Assembly: GCA_937916515.1 (NCBI GenBank)
Contig: CALFSX010000062.1
Span: 1 to 64,000 of the forward strand
Length of the DNA: 64,000 nucleotides
Direction of reading: 5' to 3'
From: an uncultured Planctomycetaceae bacterium
GTDB taxonomy: Bacteria > Planctomycetota > Planctomycetia > Planctomycetales > Planctomycetaceae
The translations under genes and the position numbers were made by a program. Below, one piece after another: positions 39,201 through 48,953 of the stretch. Numbering within the stretch: position 1 is the first letter of the stretch; each line of letters begins with the position of its first letter. Under the pieces are notes generated by a model. The model had not been told where the DNA came from. It worked only from the letters and a program-made list of their open reading frames with translations, and made no database searches.

Positions 39201-39552
39201 CCGACTCGTTGACCCACGCGGGCATGCCAATACCGGCGAAGTTGGTTGAAATTCCAGTCGACAGGTCCACCGTTGAAAGATCAGTTGAAATCCCATGCTT
39301 GCGTTCCCGAGTGACTCGGTATGAACGTCCGTTGGATTCCAGAGAAACTGAGCCACCGAAGCTCTGGTCGCCCGGCTGGAATGCCTGATGGTCGGTTGTG
39401 TATCCAAACAACATCCCCTGAAGGAAGTTGACGAGCGTAGTTTTGCCGCTGCCGTTGCCACCGTAGACGACCGTCATTCCTCGTGACAGGTCAGCAAGGT
39501 TGGAATCCTGAAGTACGCCGAACCGCTCAACAAAGATGTCTAGTAACCGCAT
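36289..39552 (-). CDS. SbcC/YhaN-like coiled-coil ATPase with two DUF4332-like modules
   Basis: The 1087-residue protein starts MRLLDIFVERFGVLQD, like SMC/SbcC/YhaN ATPases. It has Walker A GGNGSGKTT (31-39), long coiled coils (about 185-270 and 425-490), an ABC-type signature region (LKQLSRGTRDQVALALRLAL) and Walker B (CPLILDDVFISADD). After the ATPase closes at about residue 655, a Pro-rich linker leads to two DUF4332-like helix-hairpin-helix modules: IEDLSGLTVAEIEAFRAADM and APSIGDKTAQRLGQIGIYTV. They are separated by an Arg/Ser-rich segment. It probably acts on DNA. The start at 39552 follows AGAAGGA. It lies 79 bp after the metallophosphoesterase-like gene, the YhaO/YhaN arrangement. Such a HhH tail on an SbcC-type ATPase is unusual. 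Confidence 0.85.
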   Translation of the reverse strand: MRLLDIFVERFGVLQDSNLADLSRGMTVVYGGNGSGKTTLVNFLQGMLFGYTTDHQAFQPGDQSFGGSVSLESNGRSYRVTRERKHGISTDLSTVDLSTGISTNFAGIGMPAWVNESVYAEVFSVGDQEASRFDLLTRLCLDGTGRKTSSDEIRRTEMAIEQSVAEREGNGFEGGLRHKMSSLQRRREELERQLIEMRQSSPEIPARIAEIEAEIRRLQGSLANIDQQIRDTEAKIQRLEQQLIELRRKNVVTLERRTIEANIARLQERQCRWQIIREQISRELANLTSHETQLTSRNGLKSIRRLVSRLEERIDADRNGLSLTESESGRSLVNDHLRGEVFSLCQYLTQHEAAIEGHEATLEAMLGQRTLRETENVEALLQAQIAALRSELNRAEDVISPSQKLTHSCSSVAHDTYCRTNTGSHVNGSIEQCEAELRQLRLQLNELRLERGRVTDRISVLQSELNGLRSQLKTSASLEDMDGVKTEIAGIDAKIALSRDRWNVLEQTERSLREVVERLNQFKTPQVLLLATKYIHRLTDGDCFALESDHSGTQILARTRQSADAQSLKQLSRGTRDQVALALRLALIQCRADENRCPLILDDVFISADDERAAAVADLLMEVAADGQQIIFLTCQNDVRQLFARRNASIRHLEERTPIVAAPVTPAPVAPVIPRPIALASVPTPPPAPLQPTVAPKTNWLFYLEVDNSIEDLSGLTVAEIEAFRAADMDTIDDLLTISVEDLEALFLTRGYSISRDRIRAWRGQAELATKIPMLRRSDAELLYAAGIQTTVELSRMRPENVFDVVTAFQNTQSGSRFRRSGRCIDRQQAINWSRWSQHSRTLTEARQSRSRFFVRTSDTANSPHSAPHGVSDRTSSLRQRRATISRGTATTRRQRRPRLSSDASRQREARIAERRQRLAQHSSSYRTQSAEASDSSDVKELRFYLSRSNDVEAAPSIGDKTAQRLGQIGIYTVDDLLNANAASVAERLNNRRITPETIEQWQAQARLVCQVPELRGHDAQILVACGVTEPEQLAQKRPADLYSIVGPFADTTEGERIVRGGRKPDLEEVTDWIRFAQQSRSLRAAA

Positions 39553-39631
39553 TTTGAATTCCTTCTCTTTCTCGCCAAACAATCTTCAATGATATAAACC
39601 AGGAGAAAACGTAAGATGCTTCCGGAAGCGA

Positions 39632-40735
39632 TCAGGCAACGCGGCCCAACAATTGCAGACCAGCGACCAATGAAGCATCCACGCATTTTCCTCCACGAAC
39701 AAACATGTGTTGACCATTGAAACTGTCCACGTCGAACGTGGAAACTGCTCCGGAAACCACATCCACAAATTCTTCAACAGCTTCGCTGCCGGTTGAGTTA
39801 ACCTGTAAACGAGATCCAACGCAAAAGGTGACTCTACGAGGCCATGATCCACGATGGCCGGCCTGCAGGTCGCCACGGATTCGGATCAGCAGCGAAGTTT
39901 CGTCCAGCTGTGAAACGTTGGAAAGTTCTGTCAACAGTTCTGCGCTAATGCGCCAATCAACGATTACGGTTTGTGAGGTGTTCTTTCGCAAGTCTTCGGA
40001 AGCTCGTGCGATTTCGTTTGTTAGTGCTTCTGCCGTGACAGGCGAAGTCAGGTTAAGTTCTTCTGTGGCGTAACGTAGAACGTCGCATTCCAGAAATTCA
40101 CTGCGGATTTCTCGCGATGCCACGTTTGCGTCAACAATCACGCATCCACCAGCCCAGCTTTCTGTGGGTGTGATTGGCTGAACGGCTCCCGCAGACAGAC
40201 TTAGGTGGCCACCGACGGAAACGCTGCGACGATCGGCAGAAGGCTGCATCGAAGGCACGACTGTGTAGGTCGTGCACCCTTCTGGCGGTCGAACATGGTC
40301 AAACGTGATCACCAGATCTTTATTGGCGAAGTTGATCTGCGATGAAGGTGCTAATCGCCAGGTCTGGTTGACATCTGCACTAATCAGCAGGCTCTCACCA
40401 TGCTGGACGACGACGTCGCAAACCGTGCGAAGCAAGTCGGCTTCATGGCTGTTTCTGGCAGTGGCGACAACTCGCACACCATTGCGCCGAAGAGCTTCAA
40501 ACTGGCCATCAAGCCAATTAATTGCTGCTTCCAGGTCTTCGGATGATTCTGTGATGCGGCCAGCAATCAACAGGAACTCTGCATCACTGGAAACGGCTGC
40601 TTCAATGACATTGCGAACGGAAGAGCGAACACTGTCGCAGGCGAGTTGTCGAAGCCATGCTGGTGCGTCTGCGATGCCCGAAGGGCTTCCAGCTAGACGC
40701 AGGTGATCTGCGTGAACAAAACGAATCGTAGACAT
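39632..40735 (-). CDS. SbcD/YhaO-like protein with lost nuclease motifs
   Basis: The 367-residue product occupies the place of the SbcD/YhaO nuclease beside the ATPase gene, and its start TIRFVHADHLRL resembles the first strand of those enzymes (FxHAADxHL). The metal-binding motifs are degraded: DxH became DHLR, GDxxD became GRITES (60-65), and GNHD became ARNSHE (94-99). The later histidine motifs are not evident either, although a HLSLSAG stretch at about 180 recalls a GHxH site. It may be a structural or DNA-binding partner rather than an active nuclease. GGGAGG five bases before the ATG at 40735 supports the start. Homology is inferred from the first strand, spacing and gene order. Confidence 0.7.
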   Translation of the reverse strand: MSTIRFVHADHLRLAGSPSGIADAPAWLRQLACDSVRSSVRNVIEAAVSSDAEFLLIAGRITESSEDLEAAINWLDGQFEALRRNGVRVVATARNSHEADLLRTVCDVVVQHGESLLISADVNQTWRLAPSSQINFANKDLVITFDHVRPPEGCTTYTVVPSMQPSADRRSVSVGGHLSLSAGAVQPITPTESWAGGCVIVDANVASREIRSEFLECDVLRYATEELNLTSPVTAEALTNEIARASEDLRKNTSQTVIVDWRISAELLTELSNVSQLDETSLLIRIRGDLQAGHRGSWPRRVTFCVGSRLQVNSTGSEAVEEFVDVVSGAVSTFDVDSFNGQHMFVRGGKCVDASLVAGLQLLGRVA

Positions 40736-41200
40736 CAATGCCTCCCTGCAGTGGCCGACGCATGGTCGGACTTATGTTCGTGGTATTGCCGCGCCATCCT
40801 GGCGTCCCGTTTCTGCCAGTACAGCAAGACTCGGGCGGCATATTACTCCAAATCTAGGTAACTCACCGCGCGATGCCAAGAGCAGATCGGCCAATTTTGC
40901 CGAATTTGGGCTTGCATCGCTCAGTTTGGCTGATTTCAAGCAAAGTCAAATTGCGGTCAAAGCTTCAAACTGCTGGTTTCTCCTAATGGGTGAAAGCCAT
41001 TTGTTTGCCGACATCTTCCGGCAAATGCAATCCAGGAGCGCATGATTAGGCGAAGAGGCGAAAAGTGAACGGATGGTTAGATTCAGTAAACTTGGAAGAA
41101 CTCGCCGTTTGGGGACTTTGAATCAACGATGCAGTAAAGCGTATTTGCTTGCCTGCAGATCCTGGGCACTAAGCTGAGTTTCTCTCGGCCGTGAAGCGAG
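40736..41200. other. Intergenic region between divergent genes
   Basis: These 465 bp should hold promoters for the nuclease-like/ATPase operon and the sigma factor. A hairpin TTTGCCG (41004-41010) with CGGCAAA (41019-41025) is present, without a T-run. No gene is seen. Confidence 0.45.
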
Positions 41201-41929
41201 ATGATGGCAACAACAACACGAAAACGAAAAGCGACTCGATCGAAGTCCCGAAACGTTCAATCCGCCAACAAGTTGCGTGACGATTTAGTGTTGTCACATC
41301 TTGGTTATGTAAAGCATATTCTAAGCAAACTGCTGCACCAGCTTCCAGCTGGTGTTGATGCCGAAAATCTGGAATCGGCTGGCGTGCTGGGATTGATTGA
41401 GGCCGCTTCTCAGTTTGAAGTCAGCCGCAACGTGGAATTTCGCACGTTTTCGTATCAAAGAATACGCGGGGCCATCCTTGATGAGCTGCGTCGCAATTGT
41501 CCGCTGTCTCAGCAGATGCTGCAGAAAATTGCGTATCTGCGTCAGATTCGAACAGGATTGCAGGGAACGGTCACGCTTGAAGATCTGGCACTTGCAGCCG
41601 AAATGCCAGTGGCGGAAGTCTCTAAGTGTATTCAAAGTTCGCGGTTGACTCAGCCTGAGGCGTGGTGTGATTCCGTGCGTGTGCGGGGGCATATTGGCGA
41701 CAACGAAGAGGTGTCTTTAGTTGAACAGGAGGAAATGCAGTCTGTGATGGCAGATGGCATTGAGTCTCTGCCGCCGCAAATGAGAAATGCCATTGCGTTG
41801 CACTACAATGAAGGGCTGAAGCTTAAGGAAGTTGGCCAGGTATTGGGGCTGTCGGAATCTCGCGTGTCGCGAATTTTAGACGCGGCTAGAGTTCGGTTGA
41901 GAGACTACGCAAAGCAGCGAGGGTATTAG
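41201..41929 (+). CDS. RNA polymerase sigma factor of FliA/WhiG type
   Basis: The 242-residue sigma-70 family protein has the group 3 layout. A basic start (TTRKRKATRSKSRN) is followed by region 2 (DLVLSHLGYVKHILSKLL, ENLESAGVLGLIEAASQFEVSRNVEFRTFSYQRIRGAILDELRR), a short region 3 (TVTLEDLALAAEMPVAEVSK) and region 4 (LPPQMRNAIALHYNEGLKLKEVGQVLGLSESRVSRI). The GAILDELRR and LSESRVSRI phrases match FliA and WhiG. FliA normally drives flagellar late genes; none lie in the window, nor does a FlgM-type anti-sigma factor. It may control motility genes elsewhere or another program. Two ATGs three bases apart are both possible starts. Confidence 0.9.
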   Translation: MMATTTRKRKATRSKSRNVQSANKLRDDLVLSHLGYVKHILSKLLHQLPAGVDAENLESAGVLGLIEAASQFEVSRNVEFRTFSYQRIRGAILDELRRNCPLSQQMLQKIAYLRQIRTGLQGTVTLEDLALAAEMPVAEVSKCIQSSRLTQPEAWCDSVRVRGHIGDNEEVSLVEQEEMQSVMADGIESLPPQMRNAIALHYNEGLKLKEVGQVLGLSESRVSRILDAARVRLRDYAKQRGY

Positions 41930-42017
41930 AAAAAATGACGTGGGGAAGCAGCTCATGTCTGGTATGGCTGCGAAACGCCATTGCGAATGTTTTACCACTT
42001 ATCAATTGGCAGGCTAT

Positions 42018-42941
42018 CTAAAGTCCGGCTGTTAACTGTCGCTTAACGAGCATGGCGTTTACCGTTCGGTGCACTACTTCGCTGGTTTCTGTGGTTGCTG
42101 TCCTTTTGACAAGCTTTAACGCGACACCGCTTTTTACACAGGAAATTGTGCGAGTGTCCCAGTCTTCTATGCCATAGTCGGGGGATGGGTCGAACACCGT
42201 AATGCACTGTGGCATTGTGCGTCCAAGGTATACCACGGAATGTCCAACTTCTGAATTGAAACCGTGATCGAGTTGTTCGGGAAAAACTGAAGTGTCGATG
42301 TTAATCGCCAGAATGCACGGGGCGTCCATTTGCTGAACCGTGTCGCTGTCGACTTCCGTAACAGTCACCATCCATTCTGTGCCTTGAGTCTTCAATACCA
42401 TTCCTCGATAAAGTCCCAGCCAGTGGGTGCCTTCCCGGGTGAGGCAAAGTTTGGCAAGTTCGTCTTCTGTGGCGTCCAGTCCGTGTAGTCGAAGCAGCGA
42501 CACTGCACATGCGGCCGAGCAGGTGTAAGGAGTGGTTTGTTCCTGAAGCACGTTACCGTTTGATGAGGTGCAGGCCCCAGTCGGCGTCTGACCAAGCAAT
42601 GGAGCGCAACCTGAATATGCGACAATCGTCAGCATGAAGCCGCCGATCACGACTCGCCGAGCAAGACTGATGTTCTTTGATTTAATGTAGATGCCCAGGA
42701 AAAAACTTCCCCAAACAGGAAGCCAGTTGCCGGCAATAATCAAGGCCGATGTGGGCAGCCACTTCGTTAAGATTGGGCGGTTCCACAGGAACGCCAGATA
42801 CGACATCATCAACGCTGTAGCAACGATCTCAATAAATCGTCGATGATTTTCTGCAGGGTGACATCCGGTTTTAATGCCGGCAGCAAACGCAAATAAAGAC
42901 AGGCATGCCAGAATAGAAACGGCGATTATTAAATCACTCAT
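42018..42941 (-). CDS. Membrane protein with C39-like cysteine peptidase domain
   Basis: The 307-residue protein has about four membrane helices in the first 115 residues. A C39-type papain-like domain follows, with Cys141 (TTPYTCSAACAVSLLR), His234 (EVGHSVVYLG) and Asp251 (ITVFDPSPDYG), the expected Cys-His-Asp order. C39 domains usually cleave double-glycine leader peptides in bacteriocin exporters, but here no ABC transporter is fused or adjacent. It may process a small exported peptide or degrade periplasmic protein. It converges with the sigma factor gene. The triad is visible; substrate unknown. Confidence 0.78.
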   Translation of the reverse strand: MSDLIIAVSILACLSLFAFAAGIKTGCHPAENHRRFIEIVATALMMSYLAFLWNRPILTKWLPTSALIIAGNWLPVWGSFFLGIYIKSKNISLARRVVIGGFMLTIVAYSGCAPLLGQTPTGACTSSNGNVLQEQTTPYTCSAACAVSLLRLHGLDATEDELAKLCLTREGTHWLGLYRGMVLKTQGTEWMVTVTEVDSDTVQQMDAPCILAINIDTSVFPEQLDHGFNSEVGHSVVYLGRTMPQCITVFDPSPDYGIEDWDTRTISCVKSGVALKLVKRTATTETSEVVHRTVNAMLVKRQLTAGL

Positions 42942-43618
42942 TGCGGCAGCCTTGTCTGATTTGGCCGTCCATTTAACTTGTCGAGCGAGTGAAGTCAGGG
43001 GACGCTAAATGTGTGTTTTATGTTAACCTATCGTGAATTTTTACCATGCTTCTCAAATTTGAGCAATCACTGAATTGTTAATTCTGGCGCGTGAGGCGTT
43101 CAGGACGAGCAAGACTGACAGATTTTGCACGTGCCGGCGGCCAGGCGTTCATTGGGGACTTCAGGGCGAGTGAATTCGGCACGAAGTGCTGATTCGCGTT
43201 CTTTCCCTTCGCGGCGATCCGTTATTCAATCTAACGGCTGCGATGCCGACCGGTGCGATGAGTGTGGTGTGGGCAGAAACGGAAGTCTAAAAGAAGCCTC
43301 AGCGGCAGTCAGCTCGCACAGTCCAGCTTGCTGATATTGCTCGGCTTCTGATGATGGGGTGAGCGAACTTCTTCACGCTGCCGCTTGTGTTAGCAGCAGC
43401 CTCACATTTGGAGAGTGTCGCAACGCATGTCTGTGTTCCTCGGCGGGCTCAGTGGCCAGGTTCCTCAGGAATCGCATTGCCTCCCTCAAATAGAGGCACG
43501 GGCAATGTTGGTTATTGCAAGCAATAACCGGCTGGCACCGGGAAGACATGCTGGCGCATTTGCCCGTCATTCTGATTCGGAAATCTACGCAAGATGCTTC
43601 AGAAGGTAACGGCGCCGT
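42942..43618. other. 677-bp intergenic region with palindromes, no gene seen
   Basis: A perfect 12-bp palindrome CTCAAATTTGAG is at 43052-43063 upstream of the C39-like gene and could be an operator. A 20-bp stem-loop GGTTATTGC-AA-GCAATAACC lies at about 43511-43530, downstream of the DUF1501 gene on the minus strand, without a T-run. Open frames here (for example 43125-43334) have composition unlike protein. Confidence 0.45.
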
Positions 43619-44902
43619 TTACGAAAACAGCTGGGCAATTGCGGTTCCCTGATCAGTTATAGGGACGGGGCGGTCACCGTCGTAGAGGTTCCTGGTCGGA
43701 TCAATCTGCAGGCATGCCAGAATCGTTGCAAAGGCATCCGGGACACTCACTGGATTTTCAACGATTTCCATCGCCAATTCATTGCTGACACCGTACGCCC
43801 CGCAATGATTCAGTCCGCCACCTGCAAGCACCATTGAAAAACATTTCGAATGATGTCCTCGTCCACCGCCGGAATCGAACTGGGCTGGTCTTCCGAATTC
43901 TGAGTTGATGATGATGAGCGTCTTGTCCAGCATGTTCCTGGCTTCAAGGTCGATCATTAGCGCGGACAGGGCGAGGTCCAGTTCCTGAATCAGTAAATGT
44001 TGATTGAGCTGCCCGTCATTGTGAGTGTCCCAGCCTGTACCGTTTCGAAAATTCATGTTATGCGACACTTCCACAAAGCGAACACCGGCTTCGCACAGTC
44101 GTCTGGAAAGCAACAATCTTTGACCGAACCCATCTCCATAGTTGTTGCGAGTGGCGGCAGATTCTGTGTTTAAGTCAAAGACTTTCATGAATTCCGGGCC
44201 AGACAGCTTCAGGCTTTCGGAAACGGCAGAGTTGTATTGCGAGAACAGGTTGTCGCTGGCAAATCGCTGTGATCCGGATTCTCGTACCTTTGAAAGCAGG
44301 CGTTCTCGTCGAGCTTGCCTGGAACTGTTGATGTCAGCTGGTCGCGAAAGTCCGGCTGGTCCGGAATCCAGGTCCGTGAGGTACACGAATCCGGCTTCCT
44401 GGCCCAGAAATCCCGGTCCACGTGTCAGGTTGGGATAGCCGACCAGCATGTAAGCGGGAACGCCGCTGGCCGCTGCCTTTCTTTCGTGAGCGATGATTGA
44501 GCCCAGCGATGGATACTGAACTGTGCCGCTGGTTGGTCTGCCTGTGTGCATTCGGTTTGTTGCCGCTGCGTGTTCATCCACAACGTTATGGTGAACTGTT
44601 CGCAGCGCGGTCACTCGATCCATCAATTTTGCCGTTTCCTTCAGGTGTTCACAGACCTGAACGCCAGCAACTGCTGTGTCTATTGATGGATAATATGATC
44701 CTGCCTTTTTTCCTGGCGCATCTCCCATTTGTTTCGGATCGAACGTGTCGATTTGAGCCATGCCGCCGCCCAGCCAGATCATAATGCAATGTTCGGCCTC
44801 GCCGGTTACGACACTCTTTTGAGTTGAATCAGCGGCAGTTAGAAGCCCGGTTGACAGTGCTGCTGTGGCTGCAGAAGTTTGAAGAAAGTTTCGTCGTTGC
44901 AT
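43619..44902 (-). CDS. DUF1501 protein with Tat-like signal
   Basis: The 427-residue product belongs to DUF1501, an alkaline-phosphatase/sulfatase-like fold abundant in planctomycetes. It starts [19 protein letters not shown], a twin-arginine-like signal, and contains [54 protein letters not shown] and [19 protein letters not shown], typical of the family. The ATG at 44902 follows AGGAAGG; an in-frame TTG at 44929 is less likely. It lies 143 bp downstream of the DUF1549/DUF1553 gene, the standard planctomycete pairing. The proteins are thought to act together on the cell surface, perhaps on complex glycans; no reaction has been proven. Confidence 0.92.
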   Translation of the reverse strand: MQRRNFLQTSAATAALSTGLLTAADSTQKSVVTGEAEHCIMIWLGGGMAQIDTFDPKQMGDAPGKKAGSYYPSIDTAVAGVQVCEHLKETAKLMDRVTALRTVHHNVVDEHAAATNRMHTGRPTSGTVQYPSLGSIIAHERKAAASGVPAYMLVGYPNLTRGPGFLGQEAGFVYLTDLDSGPAGLSRPADINSSRQARRERLLSKVRESGSQRFASDNLFSQYNSAVSESLKLSGPEFMKVFDLNTESAATRNNYGDGFGQRLLLSRRLCEAGVRFVEVSHNMNFRNGTGWDTHNDGQLNQHLLIQELDLALSALMIDLEARNMLDKTLIIINSEFGRPAQFDSGGGRGHHSKCFSMVLAGGGLNHCGAYGVSNELAMEIVENPVSVPDAFATILACLQIDPTRNLYDGDRPVPITDQGTAIAQLFS

Positions 44903-45045
44903 TTGGGGTGCCTTCCTGTGAACTGTCAACTTTTGCGGATATCTGACAGCTAAGGAAACGGTTTTGATGGAATGATGATGGCTGGTTAAGAAGCCTGCGG
45001 GGCGGTCGTGGCAGGAGCGGGGTATTATTGAGATTCGGATGTTTG

Positions 45046-48000
45046 TTATGGCACAAGAATCATTTCCGGGCTGTTCAGTAATGACCAGACCGCGTCTTCG
45101 GCTCGTTCTCGCCAGTCGCTGCTCAGGAAGCGTGTCGCGGGTGGCCCCTGTCTCACTAGTTCCTGCATTTCAACTTTAATGACGTTGGCTTCCGTGTTGA
45201 GATGATTCGACCACGAAACGTATGGAAATCGTTGCGGTTCAGGCGGTGTTCCCCATTCCGTGGCGGGGATGCGCCGATTGCTGAAGCCTGGTTTCAGCAG
45301 CGCGATAAATTCCGACCGTTCATCGGCAGAAGGAGGTCGTGTAAGCATTGTCAGGAACAGAGAATCGACGATTTCTTCAAGGGGGCGGTCTTCCATAAGT
45401 AATCTGGTCAGCGAGCTGTCGTCTGTCAGACGGGTCAGCCAGATTCCCAGAGAACCGTTTGCAAGTACTCCTGGCTGAATCAGATTGGGCGTTTCTTCTC
45501 GAACCGATTCGGGTTCCGGTCGAGAGTCTCTCCAGCCAAACGCAGACAAAACGTCAACAATCGCCTGAGCTTTCGGCAGGGCCAGGCTGGGGCGGTCGCG
45601 TTCGTTTGCAAGAGTTGTGAATTCCCATGAGCGTTGTGGAAAGTCGAAATTCAGAAAGTTCTCCGCAGGCAGCGTTCCTTCAACATCCATTGTTAGTTGC
45701 TCAGTCTGCATTTGCTGCCCAACGGAATGCAGGGCGGAATCTACAATCTGCTCCGCTGACATTCGCCGTCTATAGGGGCTGGCAAAATACCGTTCACGGT
45801 GTCCGGGCACATCTGTGGCTTCGCGTTGATAGATCTGGCTGTTGAAAATCTGTCGGCAGAATTCCTTCAGATCGTAGTTGGCAACAATCAGCATATCTGC
45901 CAGAGCGGCCAGCAGTTCCGGGTCCGACGCGGGGTTGCCTTCCCAGTCGTCAACGGGTTCCACAAGTCCGGCCCCCATCAGTCGCTTCCAGACACGGTTG
46001 GCAACAACTTCCGCAAAGCGTCGTGAGGCCGTAACCTGAGCGGCCAGTCGTTCTCGCGTGTCATTTGGGCTTGTTAACAACGACGAGTCAACAGCTGATG
46101 CAAGTTCAGAAAACGGAAAATGTGCGTCGATCGCGTCGCCGGCTTTCAGGCTGACTTCGATTAACGATTGTCGTTCCTGCTTTTCGAAGAAGGCGGCCGG
46201 AACTGTGCTGGTTGTGGGAAGCTTCAGCGTCTTGCGCTCTAACATTGCTGCCAGTTGAAACAGGTCGGCCTGTTTCCATTCATGATACGGCGCGTCATGG
46301 CAGCGAGCACACTTCATGTTGACTCCCAGAAACGCCGAGGCAATCACGTGTGCTTTCGCTGCCATTGGCGTATCGTTTTGGGAAGCCTGAGCGAATCCCG
46401 CAGACCCACCGCCCCATGTGCTGCCGCGCATGAGGATTAGTTCGGTCGCGAATCGATCGGCCGGCTTGTTGTCTGTCAACGCTTCATGAATCCAATAACG
46501 AAACGGCCCCGTGTTGTTAAGAGTCGGCTTCAACAGATTGGGGTTCTCGGCAAGTACATCCTGCCAATAGCCGACCCAGTTGTCTGCCCAGCGATCGTCC
46601 TTCAGCAGGCGATCAATCAGTTGTTCACGACGGTTTGCCGACTTGTCGTTCAGAAAAGCATTGGCTTCATTCAGCGTGGGAGGAACGCCGACTGTGTCGA
46701 TGAAAATTCTGCGAAGGAACGTGTGGTCGTCGACAATCGCCGGTTGCTGAATATTGGACGGAATCGCCTCCGGCATGACCGCTCCATCCGTGATCCATTG
46801 TCTTACCGTTTCGACTTCCGCTGCTGATAGACCGTCGCCCTTGGGAGGCATGCGATAGTCGTCTGTGTGTGCGGTCACTAACTGATATAGGTAGCTTTCT
46901 TCTGGCTTTCCCGGAACGATGGCTGGTTGTTCTGAATCGCCACCGGTCAGCAACCGGTCACGGTTCACGATCAGCAATCCGCCCTGTTCTTTGTCGCCAT
47001 GACATCTTGTGCAATGGGCGTCAAAGATTGGCTGGACGTGCTGTTGAAAAAAGGTTGCCTGCGCTGATTCGCTGGCTGTGTTGGAATGATCAGGTTTCTT
47101 TTGTGACTTTGAATTGATTGACTGCACGCGATCGGCAATCAAAGTATCAATGTTTGGGACCACGCTGTTTTGTAACAGATGGCTGTTGGCGTGCGTGTGG
47201 CGGCGTTTCCAATAGTCCGCCAGCTCATTGTTTTCTGACTGGCGATTTTTACGATCCAGAGCACTTAGAAACGATGAATGTTGACTGCGAAACGACATCC
47301 ATCCTTCGTCGGTGAGTGGATACTGTGAAACATCGGAAACGATATGAAACATGCTGTCTGCCTGAGCAACTGCGACACATGTTTCGCCAAATTCGAGTCG
47401 GTATTTTGGGCCGCCCACAATGATTTCATACAGCAGGCGATGCGGTTTGCCGTCGCTTTTGTAGTTCACAATAAGCTCATTGTCGTTCATTGCGTGTGGT
47501 CGCATTCCTGGAACGGCAAGCTCGGGCAGCGCATCGACAATGTGGTGAGCGCCGGATCTGTTTGACTGAACGGCTGTTGTAAGAAGTGTCTTGTTGTCAA
47601 TTTGCAATCGTGCCCGACCACGCGATCGTGCCAGCAGGCGATAGTCTCCTGCTGGCAGGTTCAGGATGCTCCATGCTCGCACAAGAACCGTCTTTCCCCA
47701 GTCGTCACGGACGCCCCACGAATCGTATTTGTAAGGCAATCGTACAAATGCCAGTTCGTCCTGGTGCCATTCGTTAATGGGAGCGTCGGTTGCCTCGGGG
47801 AATGAAGTGATGGAATCAATCGGGCCGAACATTTGCACCACGACTTTTCCCTCGGGAATCGTTGGAGGAACCACCGGTGGCGGTGACCAACGGAAGCGAG
47901 CGGTAAGCTCACTGGCTGGCACTTCACGGCGATGTATCGTTAGGTTATCCAGTGCTCCATCAAGTGAATTGCTTTTGACGCCGCCCATTGTCGATCCAAT

Positions 48001-48663
48001 CCAGACGTCATCGTTGTCGACCACGGGAGGTTGAGTTGTCGCTCCGCCCATGTCCCATGAGCCCTTAACGGCTTTGCCGTCGATGAATCCTTGAATTGAT
48101 TCCGGTGACTCGAACTTGTAGCTGACAGCGACGTGGTGCCAGCGACTGCCGGACGTGAATCCTGTGGTGGAAGTCCAGCGATGCCAGTCTCCGGCGTGAT
48201 CTTCAGTCCTGCGGCTGCGGAACAGGAAGTTCAGGCAGGCCTGGCCTTTATTGTTTGATAGGCGAAAGGCCCAGTTTTGATTGATTGCCTTTTCGCCAGC
48301 CGCTGCCGTGCGGCCTTTGCCGACAAGGCACATGTTGCCGGAAATTGAGTCGATCCGCACCCACGATTCAAATGTGACCGCGTCACCATTGTCGAAGTCG
48401 AACTGGCTTTGTTCACCAGTGTCGGCAATTTTGATCCATGCCGGAGACTTCAGTTGCAGTACTTTGTTACTTGGATCAAAGTCTGGATAAACGGGGCTCT
48501 TCAATTCGGAGCTCACCAGCTTTGCCGCGCCAATGCTGGTTCCGGGAAGAGACTTTGCGTCGTTGAATGTCCAACTTGTGTCTTGGTTACTAACGACGTC
48601 TTGCTGTGCTTCAACACGGCAGGCAGCAAACATCACGATCATTGCAAAAGCAAATCGGAGCAT
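45046..48663 (-). CDS. LamG + planctomycete cytochrome + DUF1549/DUF1553 protein
   Basis: The 1205-residue exported protein (signal about 1-19) has a LamG/concanavalin-like domain (about 30-260: [39 protein letters not shown]). A planctomycete cytochrome c domain follows ([16 protein letters not shown] near residue 555), then DUF1549 ([17 protein letters not shown], with a second heme-like [12 protein letters not shown]), and DUF1553 at the C-terminus ([36 protein letters not shown]). These domains occur together almost only in Planctomycetes. With the adjacent DUF1501 protein it probably forms a cell-surface redox or degradation unit. The order on the minus strand is this gene first, then DUF1501. 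Confidence 0.92.
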   Translation of the reverse strand: MLRFAFAMIVMFAACRVEAQQDVVSNQDTSWTFNDAKSLPGTSIGAAKLVSSELKSPVYPDFDPSNKVLQLKSPAWIKIADTGEQSQFDFDNGDAVTFESWVRIDSISGNMCLVGKGRTAAAGEKAINQNWAFRLSNNKGQACLNFLFRSRRTEDHAGDWHRWTSTTGFTSGSRWHHVAVSYKFESPESIQGFIDGKAVKGSWDMGGATTQPPVVDNDDVWIGSTMGGVKSNSLDGALDNLTIHRREVPASELTARFRWSPPPVVPPTIPEGKVVVQMFGPIDSITSFPEATDAPINEWHQDELAFVRLPYKYDSWGVRDDWGKTVLVRAWSILNLPAGDYRLLARSRGRARLQIDNKTLLTTAVQSNRSGAHHIVDALPELAVPGMRPHAMNDNELIVNYKSDGKPHRLLYEIIVGGPKYRLEFGETCVAVAQADSMFHIVSDVSQYPLTDEGWMSFRSQHSSFLSALDRKNRQSENNELADYWKRRHTHANSHLLQNSVVPNIDTLIADRVQSINSKSQKKPDHSNTASESAQATFFQQHVQPIFDAHCTRCHGDKEQGGLLIVNRDRLLTGGDSEQPAIVPGKPEESYLYQLVTAHTDDYRMPPKGDGLSAAEVETVRQWITDGAVMPEAIPSNIQQPAIVDDHTFLRRIFIDTVGVPPTLNEANAFLNDKSANRREQLIDRLLKDDRWADNWVGYWQDVLAENPNLLKPTLNNTGPFRYWIHEALTDNKPADRFATELILMRGSTWGGGSAGFAQASQNDTPMAAKAHVIASAFLGVNMKCARCHDAPYHEWKQADLFQLAAMLERKTLKLPTTSTVPAAFFEKQERQSLIEVSLKAGDAIDAHFPFSELASAVDSSLLTSPNDTRERLAAQVTASRRFAEVVANRVWKRLMGAGLVEPVDDWEGNPASDPELLAALADMLIVANYDLKEFCRQIFNSQIYQREATDVPGHRERYFASPYRRRMSAEQIVDSALHSVGQQMQTEQLTMDVEGTLPAENFLNFDFPQRSWEFTTLANERDRPSLALPKAQAIVDVLSAFGWRDSRPEPESVREETPNLIQPGVLANGSLGIWLTRLTDDSSLTRLLMEDRPLEEIVDSLFLTMLTRPPSADERSEFIALLKPGFSNRRIPATEWGTPPEPQRFPYVSWSNHLNTEANVIKVEMQELVRQGPPATRFLSSDWRERAEDAVWSLLNSPEMILVP

Positions 48664-48953
48664 ATCGTTGTTTTCAGGCGGGGATTCAGCGTCGGCGGGA
48701 ATAAAGTATTGCTGACCTTATTCTAGCCTTGCCGCCCTATCGTTGAAAACTGTGAATCATCGATCCGCAGCCAGCGGCTGAAGATCGGGCGAAAAATCTT
48801 TTCAATTATGCTGCCTTGGCGTTCGGGGCGGGCTGTTGGAATAAATTCTGCCTCAGCAAAGCGTCTACAGGCCAGCCGTTGCGGTGTTTGCTGTTGCTGC
48901 AACTGGAAGATTCGGGCAGAGATTGCGGATTCTGCGTGATCAATAGTTGTTCG

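Noticed and set aside
39632..40735. Annotating the SbcD-like protein as an active exonuclease
   Set aside because: Three metal-binding motifs are replaced, so activity cannot be claimed from sequence.
43125..43334. Plus-strand open frame of 69 residues in a 677-bp gap
   Set aside because: It is Arg/Ser-rich with no domain and no Shine-Dalgarno; composition fits non-coding GC-rich DNA.
43511..43530. Perfect 20-bp stem-loop considered as a terminator of the DUF1501 gene
   Set aside because: No T-run follows on the minus strand and it is about 90 bases past the stop, so the terminator call was not made.
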